DNA of 64,000 nucleotides, taken from assembly GCA_965646445.1 (NCBI GenBank), contig CBFFZW010000013.1, positions 1 to 64,000 on the forward strand, in the 5' to 3' direction. This document shows positions 1-7,093 of the stretch, piece after piece. Position 1 is the stretch's first letter. Each line of letters opens with the position of its first letter. The stretch is from UBA11524 sp965646445 (GTDB taxonomy: Bacteria > Bacillota > Clostridia > Christensenellales > Aristaeellaceae). The notes under the pieces were generated by a model. The model made no database searches. It was not told where the DNA came from and worked only from the letters and a program-made list of their open reading frames with translations. Both the position numbers and the translations under genes were made by a program.

Positions 1-686
1 TCAGCAGTAGCCTACATCCAAAGAAGTGATACCTGTACAGCATAGGGCCGCGGCAAGTCTTTGCGCTTGTCGCGGCCTGTGCTGTCCCCACCCCAATTCC
101 AAAACAATCCCCGCCCAGAGCAAGGGGACGGGGAAAAAGCGGAAAAACGCAGGTAACGCAATGGATTACGGGCCTTGGAGGGGCTTAGGGACCAACGAGC
201 AAACAGCACGAATTCCAAAACAAAGCGGCGGGGAAATCCTGTCTTTTTGCGCCCGTAGAGATAAACGAAGCAATCAATGCTGAAACGTTAAACAGGAACC
301 TTGCAGGCGTTACAGATAGAAATGGCAAGGGATACAAGGTTAAGAGGAACCGTTTTCTTATGCTGCAACATCTGGTATTGGCTTGTGCAGCGCGCAACCT
401 GCCGCATCATTTGCGCAACCTCAATGAAAGACGTATTTCCATAGGTTTTCCCCCTTATCGGGGCGATTCGCGCAGATTGCATCAGCCTGAATATATATGC
501 AGAAAATGAATATTGGCAATCGCCAGGCTTAGGCTTTGAAGGGAAACAAATGCTGATACTTCCAGCAAGGCTGATGGTAGGCGTATGAGACTGACGGCTG
601 ATAACAAAGCTGTCAGCAACGGATAAGGAAGCGACGCCAGCAGCGAGGCAGACTGTACTTGATGAAAGCGTCATGGGCATCGCATT
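1..686. other. Probable left end of Mu-like prophage; no confident gene
   Basis: No open frame here looks convincingly coding. In Mu the left attachment end lies just outside the leftward repressor gene, which is where this stretch sits. A 13-bp direct repeat, AATTCCAAAACAA, occurs at 95-107 and 211-223, each next to a CCCCGCC/GGCGGGG-type GC block, as expected for repeated transposase-binding sites. A 130-codon leftward frame at 288-680 begins 7 bp after the repressor stop, but its composition is unconvincing. The exact phage/host boundary is not visible. Confidence 0.35.
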
Positions 687-1415
687 TCAAATATTCTCTC
701 TTCTTATAATATCGGCAACGACTTCGCATGACCGCACTTCTTCAGAATTGTAAATCATATCAGGATATTCCTTGTTATAGCTTCGGAGGATAATCTGATC
801 TTTTTCCCGATAGAATCGCTTAATGGTATATTCGTCATCAGCCAGGCCGGCCAGGCGCACCAATGCAATTTGGCCATTGAGGGGCTCTGTATCAATCTGA
901 ACAACCACGACATCACCGCTGTGGATTTTGGGCTCCATGCTATTGCCACGCGCGCGAATGAGATAGAATCGGGATGAATCCGCATAGCGCTCTGACAGTT
1001 CAATCGAATCGTCATCGAACGTTTCTTCCATCAGAGGCATGCCCGCCGCCGCATAGCCAAGGACATGCACAGGAGACGTTTTACCGCGCTGCCCTTCCCC
1101 CTGTTGATCCGTGGCAGAAGACAGCTGCGAAAGCTCTTGTATCAAGTCATCAACGAGCCGCCGATGTTTGGCAGAGAGAAGGCTGTATGCTTTGGGGGGC
1201 GCAATGACAGAAGAAGAAACACCATTGTTCAGCAACTCGGAAACCGGTACATCTAATGCTGTACATATTTTCTCCAACTGACTGACGTTCAGGACGCGAT
1301 TCGATGTTTCAATATCACTGATAGAACTTTGCACAATACCTGCTTTGCGGGCCAATTCTATTTGTGTCAGTCCCTGCTGCTTCCGAAGCAGCCGTAGTTT
1401 TTCACCGACTTTCAA
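687..1415 (-). CDS. LexA/CI-type phage repressor (XRE HTH + S24 peptidase-like domain)
   Basis: The 242-residue protein has an N-terminal XRE helix-turn-helix (about residues 5-60, with QGLTQIELARKAGIVQSSIS) and a C-terminal LexA/CI-like S24 domain (about 115-240). In the latter, GNSMEPKIHSGDVVVV carries the catalytic Ser region and the ALVRLAG...TIKRF segment the Lys region; AAAGMP looks like an autocleavage site. It should bind operators in the divergent gap to 1550 and hold the transposition genes silent, with RecA-stimulated self-cleavage as the classical release. Leftward transcription away from a small HTH gene and the transposase matches Mu gene c in position, although Mu c itself lacks a LexA-like domain. 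The start is preceded by a GGGGGAAG ribosome site. Family assignment is firm; the operator set is inferred. Confidence 0.9.
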   Translation of the reverse strand: MKVGEKLRLLRKQQGLTQIELARKAGIVQSSISDIETSNRVLNVSQLEKICTALDVPVSELLNNGVSSSVIAPPKAYSLLSAKHRRLVDDLIQELSQLSSATDQQGEGQRGKTSPVHVLGYAAAGMPLMEETFDDDSIELSERYADSSRFYLIRARGNSMEPKIHSGDVVVVQIDTEPLNGQIALVRLAGLADDEYTIKRFYREKDQIILRSYNKEYPDMIYNSEEVRSCEVVADIIRRENI

Positions 1416-1435
1416 GACACTTCCCCCTTTCCTGA

Positions 1436-1549
1436 ATATCCTTATCGGGATAATTTTAACACAAAAACAGAAAAAAGAAAAGAAAATATTTGCGAAAGGG
1501 ATTTACTTTTATCCCTATATAATATATAATTATCGCAGAAGGGGATATT
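1436..1549 (+). promoter_or_regulatory. Divergent phage early promoter and candidate repressor operators
   Basis: A rightward promoter is visible: TTTACT at 1502-1507, a 17-bp spacer, and TATAAT at 1525-1530, leading to the Ner-like gene. TTATC/GATAA half-sites recur: a near-palindrome TTATCGGGATAA at 1442-1453, TTATCCC around 1509-1515 inside the spacer, and TTATCGC...GGGGATA just downstream of the -10. Such repeats between a CI-like gene and the early promoter are the expected operators, but no footprint supports it here. Confidence 0.6.
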
Positions 1550-1738
1550 ATGAATTTGAAAGCACTGCGCAAAGCAAAGAATCTGACCCAAGCACAGCTG
1601 TCGTCCCTAACCAATGTATCGCAAGGTAAAATTTGCGAATATGAATCTGGGAAAACCCTTCCGCGACTTGACACGGCTGCCAAGCTGGCCAAAGCGCTGG
1701 GCTGCTCTCTGGATCAGCTGGCCGGATTCAAAGCCTGA
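1550..1738 (+). CDS. Small XRE-family HTH protein, Ner-like
   Basis: This 62-residue protein is almost entirely one XRE helix-turn-helix (LRKAKNLTQAQLSSLTNVSQ then GKICEYESGKTLPRLDTAAKLAKALGC). It is the first rightward gene after the repressor and sits just upstream of the transposase, the position of ner in Mu, whose product tunes early transcription. The start ATG follows AGAAGGGG with good spacing, and the promoter at 1502-1530 lies directly upstream. The role is inferred from position; by sequence it is only a generic Cro/CI-type HTH. Confidence 0.8.
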   Translation: MNLKALRKAKNLTQAQLSSLTNVSQGKICEYESGKTLPRLDTAAKLAKALGCSLDQLAGFKA

Positions 1739-1783
1739 CAGAGCGATGCTGTTGAAGTTTTTCTGTGAGCGGGAGGCGAGACC

Positions 1784-3808
1784 TTGCGGCGGGCTGAAGG
1801 AATAACCGATCAATATGTAGATACGCAAACAGCCGCGAAGCTGTTGGGAATTACGCCTCAAGCGATTCGCAAAAGCATAGGGGCAAAAAAGCTGGGCAGC
1901 ACTTTGGTTCCCTGTAAGGGCGGACGTTCCGGCTATGCTCATGCGATTCGGCTGGAAGACCTTCCGACAAAAGTGCAGATTGCCTTCGCTTTCCGGCAGG
2001 AGGGCGTTCCTTCCGCTGACTTAACGTCTTACCGGGAGCGCTTCGGCCCGGAAAAGCTGAACGTCCTCATGGACAAGCTGTACGCGGTGAAGGAGCTGCA
2101 GCTGCTGCGGGGCGACAAGCGGTCGGCCCAGCGGCGGGCGGAGTTGGCGGCGCAGTTTGGGGTGAAGCCACGTTGCCTCTACGACTGGGAGCGCAAATAT
2201 GAGGCCGAGGGCCTGGAAGGGCTGATGGACAAAACGATGCGGAGCGACAAGGGCAAGAGCAGGAGCCTGTGCCTGCTGGCGCAGGATCGGATCAATTACC
2301 TGTACATGGCCTCGGGGAAGCTGAGCCAGAACAGGGTGCATCACAACCTGCTGGAAATGCGGGACAAGCTGGGCCCCGCGGTGTGCGAGGAGTGCTGCCA
2401 CAACCCGGAAAGCTACAACCGGGCGGACATGCTTGCGCGGGGACAAGACCCTGGGGAAGAATGCCGGGCCTGCGGCGGCGGGCTGGTGGTGGCGGAAAGC
2501 CGGTGCGCGGTGAACCGCTATGTCAGCCTGCTCGACCCGGCTGTGGTGACGCTGGGGCGTTACGGGGCCAAGCCATTTGACGACCTGTACATGCCCAAGA
2601 CCCGCAGGGACAAGCCGGAGCAGGTCAACGCCGTCTGGATTGGCGATCATCACGTTTTCGACGTGTTTGTGGATGTGGGCGGCGGGAAGGCGGCGCGGCC
2701 CTGGCTGACAGCGTGGATGGACGCCTGCAGCGGGTGCATCGTGGGCTGGGCCATCAGCCTGAACCCCAACAGCGACACCATTGTGGAATCCCTGGCCCTG
2801 GGCATCGCCCGGACGAAGGGCTCTCCCTTCTGGGGCCTGCCGGAACATCTGTACATCGACAACGGCAAGGACTACCGCTGCAAACGGATGGAGGGCGACG
2901 GTGACAGGACGTATCAGCCGGGCAGCCTCAACGTGAGCATCGGCGAGGACAACGCGCTGCTGAAGTCCCTGGGCATCGGCGTGACCCACGCCATCCCCTA
3001 CCGGGCGCGGAGCAAGACCATCGAACGCATTTTCGGGCTGATCGAGGGGCAGTGGATCCGCGGCCTGCCGGGATACTGCGGCAACGGCATCGACCTGAAG
3101 CCGGAGAGCCTGATGGCGGACATCCGCCAGGGCAAGCTGATGACCCTGGAAGAGTTTGTGGCGCTGTGGGTGAACCACATCCTGCCCGCCTACCACGCCT
3201 ACAAGTCGGCGCAGGACAAGGCGTCTCCCCTGGAAATTTACGAGAGCCGCGAAAAGGCCCGGCTGGAGGTGCCCGGCTGGCCGATGCTGGCGATTGCGAA
3301 GTCCCAGCGGGCGGAGCGGACGGTGCGGACAGACGGCATCTACATCCGCAAGCGCCGGTACTGGGACGAGGCCCTGGCGGAGATCATCGGGCAGAAGGTG
3401 ACGGTGCTGTACAACCAGGGGGAGGCGGCGTCGGTGTCGGTTCTGCTGGACGGCCAGTGGGTCTGCGAGGCCGCAACCGCCGAAAACATGCGGCTGCTGG
3501 GCGAAGACGAGGAGCGGCTGAGCGAGCACCTGGCCATGCAGGCCCGGACGCGCAGGAGCAAGCTGGCGGCGCTCAACCTGCCCCGCGACCGGGTGCGGAT
3601 GCTGGACGCCATGGCCATGGAGATCCCGGACATGGCGCAGAATGCGACCATTACCAGCCTGGTACACGAGCGGGTCTACCGGGGCAGGCAGGAAGCCCGG
3701 GAACGGGAGGCGCGCAAGACGGAAACCCGCAGCAAGGTAGGACGCGCCTTGCAGGCCAAATACGAGGCAGGCGGTCTGGCCCTGCTGCGGCAGCCGGACG
3801 CCAAGTAA
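1784..3808 (+). CDS. MuA-like DDE transposase
   Basis: A 674-residue transposase that would cut and join phage ends during replicative transposition. The N-terminus (about 5-75) is a winged-helix Mu-type DNA-binding domain (TAAKLLGITPQAIRKSIGAK). A second HTH-like segment lies near 95-145. The catalytic core follows, with a DDE triad visible as D288 (GDHHVF), D359 (YIDNGKD) and E414 (SKTIERIFG). A Mu-type C-terminal beta region and a basic tail complete it, close to MuA in length (663). Between the DNA-binding part and the core is a Cys cluster (C201, C204, C227, C230) resembling a zinc ribbon, which I do not recall from Mu itself. The start is TTG, chosen because GGGAGG lies 9 bp upstream and no ATG gives the complete winged helix. 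Confidence 0.93.
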   Translation: MRRAEGITDQYVDTQTAAKLLGITPQAIRKSIGAKKLGSTLVPCKGGRSGYAHAIRLEDLPTKVQIAFAFRQEGVPSADLTSYRERFGPEKLNVLMDKLYAVKELQLLRGDKRSAQRRAELAAQFGVKPRCLYDWERKYEAEGLEGLMDKTMRSDKGKSRSLCLLAQDRINYLYMASGKLSQNRVHHNLLEMRDKLGPAVCEECCHNPESYNRADMLARGQDPGEECRACGGGLVVAESRCAVNRYVSLLDPAVVTLGRYGAKPFDDLYMPKTRRDKPEQVNAVWIGDHHVFDVFVDVGGGKAARPWLTAWMDACSGCIVGWAISLNPNSDTIVESLALGIARTKGSPFWGLPEHLYIDNGKDYRCKRMEGDGDRTYQPGSLNVSIGEDNALLKSLGIGVTHAIPYRARSKTIERIFGLIEGQWIRGLPGYCGNGIDLKPESLMADIRQGKLMTLEEFVALWVNHILPAYHAYKSAQDKASPLEIYESREKARLEVPGWPMLAIAKSQRAERTVRTDGIYIRKRRYWDEALAEIIGQKVTVLYNQGEAASVSVLLDGQWVCEAATAENMRLLGEDEERLSEHLAMQARTRRSKLAALNLPRDRVRMLDAMAMEIPDMAQNATITSLVHERVYRGRQEAREREARKTETRSKVGRALQAKYEAGGLALLRQPDAK

Positions 3809-3897
3809 CTCATCCCGCGCCGACAAAACGGCGCGGATTATGCCCGGACAGGAATCAGGCCGGTTCGACTCCGGCCCCGGGTAAGGAGGAACACACG
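3809..3897 (+). other. Intergenic hairpins including a tRNA T-arm-like element
   Basis: Two stem-loops sit between the transposase and the next small gene: CCGCGCCG/CGGCGCGG around 3815-3836, and GCCGG-TTCGACT-CCGGC around 3860-3876. The second has exactly a tRNA T-arm shape (5-bp stem, 7-nt TTCGACT loop), but no acceptor, D or anticodon arm can be folded round it, so it is not a tRNA. The same bases also fall in a 14-codon frame starting at 3839. Confidence 0.35.
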
Positions 3898-4023
3898 ATG
3901 CTGAGATGGATGGCGCGCTACTGGCGCAGAAAGAAGCGCCTGGACGCCCGGATGCGGGACTTTGAGCGAAACGGAATGCACGCGACCTGGGGGGCGCTGG
4001 TCACCCGGTCGCGGTGGATGTAA
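3898..4023 (+). CDS. Small basic phage protein between transposase and ATPase genes
   Basis: A 41-residue, strongly basic protein beginning MLRWMARYWRRKKRLDARM. It has an excellent ribosome site (AAGGAGG about 9 bp before the ATG) and ends 14 bp before the MuB-like start, so it is clearly placed to be translated in the A-B operon. I do not recognise a family. Its size and charge would fit nucleic-acid binding or a short amphipathic helix, but nothing in the sequence settles this. Confidence 0.6.
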   Translation: MLRWMARYWRRKKRLDARMRDFERNGMHATWGALVTRSRWM

Positions 4024-4037
4024 GGAGGAAAAGAACC

Positions 4038-5006
4038 ATGGAGGCAGCGGCAACCTATATCAACGAGCGAAGCACGCAGACTCTGGCGGAGAAGCTGAAC
4101 GCCGTCAAGGACGCGGGGGTGTCCTATCAGTCCATTGCCACGGAAACCGGCGTCAACCGCAGCTACATCAGCGTGCTGGCCAACAAGGGCACCTGCGCGG
4201 CCAGCCAGGAGATGCTGGACAGGCTGTGGGACTGGGTGGCGCAATGGGAGCAGCGCCAGGGCATCGGTTTGCTGGAGGGCGGACAGGAGAGCGCCGCGGC
4301 GGGGTATCAGACCGACCTGAGCCTGATCCACACCCGTGACTTCATCGCGGCGCTGGGCTTTTGCGATTTTTGTATTAAGCACCGGGAGATCGGTGTGGTG
4401 ATGGGGATGCCCGGCACGGGCAAGACCACGGTGGCGGGGATCGTGGCCAGCAAGCTGCCCCACGCCATCAGGATTGAGGCGTGGCTGTCCATGCGGATGG
4501 GCGACCTGTTGGACGAAATCGCGGCGGGGCTGGGTATCGACGCCCGGGGAACGCTGAACAGCCGGACGCAGAAGATCATCCGGGCGCTTAAACAGCAGCC
4601 GGACACGGTGATCCTGGTGGATGAGGCGGAATACCTCAAAAAATGGAACGTGGAAAAGCTGGACGTGCTGCGGAAGATCCACGACAACGCGGGGGTGGCG
4701 ATCCTGCTGTTTGGCACCCCTGCCCTGGCGAACGTGCTGAACCGGCGCGACACCACCCAGCTTTCCCGGCGGATGTTCCAGTACAGCTTCGGGGGAGCCA
4801 AAAGGGACGAAATCCGGGAAGCGCTGAAGGGCTACAACATGGAGCCCGCGGTGGCCGAGCGGCTGGCGGCCATGGCCGCAGATACCGCCCACGGCGGCAT
4901 GGGCACCTACACCAAAATGCTGGAGCTGTGCCTCTTCGCCGCCCAGGGCGGGCGGATCACTGAGGCCACCCTGCAGGAGGCCGTGATGTACAAGCCGGGG
5001 CTATGA
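4038..5006 (+). CDS. MuB-like AAA+ ATPase (transposition target selector)
   Basis: A 322-residue protein matching MuB in size and layout. An N-terminal HTH (about 15-70, SIATETGVNRSYISVLANKG) precedes an AAA ATPase domain with Walker A GMPGTGKT (about residue 127) and Walker B VILVDEAEYL. A C-terminal helical region follows. In Mu this protein polymerises on target DNA, recruits the transposase complex and gives target immunity. The start ATG was chosen for the AAGGAGG site just upstream; an in-frame ATG 24 bp earlier overlaps the preceding gene and lacks such a site. The stop overlaps an ATG of the next frame, so the operon continues directly into the Mor-like gene. Confidence 0.92.
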   Translation: MEAAATYINERSTQTLAEKLNAVKDAGVSYQSIATETGVNRSYISVLANKGTCAASQEMLDRLWDWVAQWEQRQGIGLLEGGQESAAAGYQTDLSLIHTRDFIAALGFCDFCIKHREIGVVMGMPGTGKTTVAGIVASKLPHAIRIEAWLSMRMGDLLDEIAAGLGIDARGTLNSRTQKIIRALKQQPDTVILVDEAEYLKKWNVEKLDVLRKIHDNAGVAILLFGTPALANVLNRRDTTQLSRRMFQYSFGGAKRDEIREALKGYNMEPAVAERLAAMAADTAHGGMGTYTKMLELCLFAAQGGRITEATLQEAVMYKPGL

Positions 5007-5065
5007 CGGTGCAAGGTACGGCCGAGGGCAAAGACGCCCGGCTGCCAAGGAAGGAGGGGCGCATC

Positions 5066-5371
5066 ATGGACAAACAAGGGAATAGCTTCCCATTGCCGGC
5101 CCGGTATCGGGATCTGGTGCGGGTCATCGGATTGGAGGCCACGATACGCCTCTGCCGGGAGTACGGCGGCACCGATACCTATATTCCCAAGGTGGACGGC
5201 CTTCTGGCGGCAAAGCGGCACGCATTGATTCGCCGGGAGTGGAACGGCTATAACAGCGAGGCCCTTGCCCGAAAGTATGGGGTGACGGCGCGCTGGGTTC
5301 GCAAAATTGTGGAGGACGGCAAGGAATCCGCCATCGCCGGCCAAATGAGCGTGGACGACTTTCTCAAATAG
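5066..5371 (+). CDS. Mor-like transcription activator
   Basis: A 101-residue protein with the Mor/C activator signature: a first part with IGLEATIRLCREYGGTDTYIP and a C-terminal HTH with NSEALARKYGVTARWVRKIV. In Mu, Mor turns on the middle operon by binding just upstream of its promoter. Here it is the last gene of the early operon and is followed by a terminator at 5416-5448. The start is taken at MDKQG because AAGGAGG sits right before it. A start at 5003 overlapping the ATPase stop is possible and would add 21 residues. DNA-binding is firm; the target promoter is unknown. Confidence 0.85.
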   Translation: MDKQGNSFPLPARYRDLVRVIGLEATIRLCREYGGTDTYIPKVDGLLAAKRHALIRREWNGYNSEALARKYGVTARWVRKIVEDGKESAIAGQMSVDDFLK

Positions 5372-5415
5372 GTGGAAATGCTTCCTCTATTTCCGGCACG
5401 GTGAAAAAGATACAA

Positions 5416-5448
5416 TGTCCGCAGGCAAAGCACCTGCGGGCATTTTTT
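5416..5448 (+). terminator. Intrinsic terminator after Mor-like gene
   Basis: The stem CCGCAGG/CCTGCGG with a 7-nt loop is followed by GCATTTTTT. It separates the early operon from the 33-codon gene and the NusG-like gene, so transcription into those needs either read-through or a separate promoter. Confidence 0.8.
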
Positions 5449-5468
5449 CATGAAGGAGAGCGCGGCCC

Positions 5469-5570
5469 ATGCCGATGCGGTTGCCAAGCGCGCCGTTCAC
5501 CCTGACGGCGGGCCTGATGGGATACTTTGTGAAACGGACGGGCCGGGAGGTGCTGACGGATGATGCCTGA
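5469..5570 (+). CDS. Short ORF translationally coupled to NusG-like gene
   Basis: A 33-codon frame beginning MPMRLPSAPFTLTAGLMGY. It has AAGGAG 10 bp upstream of its ATG and a stop that overlaps the start of the NusG-like gene, the usual geometry for translational coupling. No family is recognised. It may be a real small protein or mainly a leader that controls translation of the next gene. Confidence 0.45.
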   Translation: MPMRLPSAPFTLTAGLMGYFVKRTGREVLTDDA

Positions 5571-6084
5571 CTGGTATGTGCTGTGGGTGGAGACAGGCCG
5601 GGAGGAAGAAACGGCGCGGCGCATACAGGCGCTGGAGAGGCCGCCCGAAACCCTGTGCCCGGCGCAGGAATTGTGGCAGCGGCGCAAGGGCGCGTGGACG
5701 CTGAAACGGCAGCTTCTTTTCCCCGGCTATGTGTTCCTGCGCTGCCGGATGGATGCGGATATCTACCACACCGTCAGGGAGCTGCCGGGGGTGCTGGGGT
5801 GGCTGGGCTGCGACAGCCTGTGGCCCACCACGGTGCGCCGGGAGGAGATGGACGTGGTGCTGGCCCTGGCCGGCGGCGCTGACCCGGGCGCGGTGCTGAC
5901 GGATCCGCAGGCGGACAGGCGGCAGCGCCGGGGCTACGGCACCCTGACCATCCACGGCAGGGCCTACCGGGTGCCCTACAACGTGTACCAGGAACCCAAC
6001 AATCAGGCGGAAGCGCCTTCGGGTGATGCGTCCCCGGAGGAGGAGCCGAAGCCCATCATAGCACAGGGCCGCCAGGAGGACTGA
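5560..6084 (+). CDS. NusG paralogue, LoaP-like antitermination protein (NGN domain)
   Basis: A 174-residue protein opening DWYVLWVETGREEETARRIQ and containing LLFPGYVFLRC, the hallmark of the NusG N-terminal (NGN) domain that sits on the RNA polymerase coiled coil. The first line closely resembles LoaP, the specialised NusG paralogue of Firmicutes that promotes antitermination of long operons. The C-terminus (about 115-174) has a short beta segment (GYGTLTIHGRAYRVPYN) and an acidic, Pro-rich tail, not a clear KOW domain. It lies downstream of the early-operon terminator in the prophage, so a role in phage late transcription is plausible but inferred. ATG at 5560 or 5563 is possible. Confidence 0.85.
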   Translation: MMPDWYVLWVETGREEETARRIQALERPPETLCPAQELWQRRKGAWTLKRQLLFPGYVFLRCRMDADIYHTVRELPGVLGWLGCDSLWPTTVRREEMDVVLALAGGADPGAVLTDPQADRRQRRGYGTLTIHGRAYRVPYNVYQEPNNQAEAPSGDASPEEEPKPIIAQGRQED

Positions 6085-6529
6085 CGGCAAGAGGAGCCGG
6101 AAGCGCCGGAGGGCGAAGCTATGCCCTGCCGCGTCTGAGGCAGGAGAGGGCCGACATCCTCCTGAATGCGCAAAATGCCGCAAAGCCGTCTTCCGCGGTA
6201 TGGACACCGTCCAGGCCAACGGCGGTCAGCGATCAGCCTGATTCGTTCGGATGGGCCCCGCCGGGGCATTGCTCCGTATCCGCCGTAGCCCGGACGAAAC
6301 AGCCCCTTCCGGCGTGGGCGGGTTGTCGCGGGGAACAACCGCGCCAAGCTCGTCCACCGGCCCGTAACGCGTGTTAAACGGCGTTATTTTTGGCATCGGC
6401 GGGGGAAGGCTGAACCGGGCGGCGCTCCCGCGTCCATCGGCACAAATCCTGGCCCGACGATCAGCGTCCAAAGATCAAATTTTTAGATGGCGGGCAATGC
6501 TCACAGGCTGGCTTTTTTACAGGCGTCGG
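6085..6529. other. Gene-poor stretch, probably decayed phage DNA
   Basis: I find no frame here with a ribosome site and sensible protein composition. Open frames on both strands are Arg/Pro/Gly-rich, as expected for random GC-rich DNA. It lies where Mu-like phages carry middle and late genes, so it may be the scar of a large deletion. Confidence 0.4.
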
Positions 6530-6558
6530 CTGACATTCCCTGGCTTTTATGCTATACT
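6530..6558 (+). promoter_or_regulatory. Promoter of truncated secreted-protein gene
   Basis: CTGACA at 6530-6535, a 17-bp spacer and TATACT at 6553-6558, followed by GGGAGG and the ATG at 6589. Confidence 0.65.
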
Positions 6559-6588
6559 GTTACCAGGAACAAAAGGGAGGGTAACTTC

Positions 6589-6867
6589 ATGAAAAAATGC
6601 TTCCTGTGGCTGGTCACCCTGGTTCTGCTTCTCGGCCTATGTGGCATGGCGCAGGCCGACGCATCCGCGTCATTGACCGAGCCCGTTGCCTATGCGGGCG
6701 TCGAAATCAACGTACCTTCCCCGTGCAAATCGGCATACGACAAAGACAGCAACACGTTTCTCATTCACTTCGCGGACAATTATATCCTTTGGAGGGCCAC
6801 CGAGCAGCCTTCCTATAGGCTCCATACAAATCGTACTTGTCCATTTCAAAAACTGTCACGTCAATGA
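6589..6867 (+). pseudogene. 3'-truncated secreted protein gene
   Basis: The N-terminus is a clean signal peptide (MKKCFLWLVTLVLLLGLCG, cleavage near AQA-D), followed by about 45 residues that look like the start of an exported domain (YAGVEINVPSPCKSAYDKDS). After about residue 70 the frame runs antisense into the 5' part of the leftward gene at 7015 and stops at 92 residues. Promoter and GGGAGG ribosome site are intact, so it may still be expressed. I read it as the 5' end of a longer gene fused by deletion to an opposing gene. Confidence 0.6.
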
Positions 6868-7015
6868 TCGGAATTCCCACATCGCTGGAATTGATGGCGA
6901 GGAACCAATAGTACACAGAGATGAACTGGTAGACATTGACGCCTTCAGCGAAGGCGGCGGAGCATACACCAAGCGCCAAAGACAAAGCCACCAGGAACGC
7001 AAGGACTTTTTTCAT
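6761..7015 (-). pseudogene. 3'-truncated secreted protein gene, opposing strand
   Basis: Begins with a signal peptide (MKKVLAFLVALSLALGVCSAAFA) and about 45 residues of exported-protein sequence (VYQFISVYYWFLAINSSDVG). It then runs antisense into the neighbouring rightward gene and stops at 84 residues. A good AGGAGG lies before the start. The two convergent signal-peptide genes overlap by about 107 bp and share one apparent breakpoint near 6800-6830. It carries the same YYW-after-signal feature as the protein at 7969-8529, but similarity beyond that is not clear. Confidence 0.6.
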
Positions 7016-7093
7016 GGAACCTGCCTCCTTTTTATTTTACCAACTTTTACACCATTCTACCACAAAGCATTGTGAGTGACAAGGGGGATGCTT

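Noticed and set aside
288..680. 130-codon leftward frame directly after the repressor
   Set aside because: It has no clear ribosome site and a Ser/Ala/Ile/Cys-rich composition unlike phage proteins here; the region is expected to be the phage end.
2021..3826. 601-codon leftward frame opposite the transposase
   Set aside because: It mirrors a real gene with DDE motifs; its Pro/His/Leu/Gln-rich product is typical of antisense in high-GC coding DNA. The same applies to long mirror frames opposite 9040-10719, 16992-21287, 24564-25799, 26218-27858, the GH3 genes and others.
3860..3876. tRNA gene
   Set aside because: Only a T-arm-like hairpin is present; acceptor, D and anticodon arms cannot be formed.
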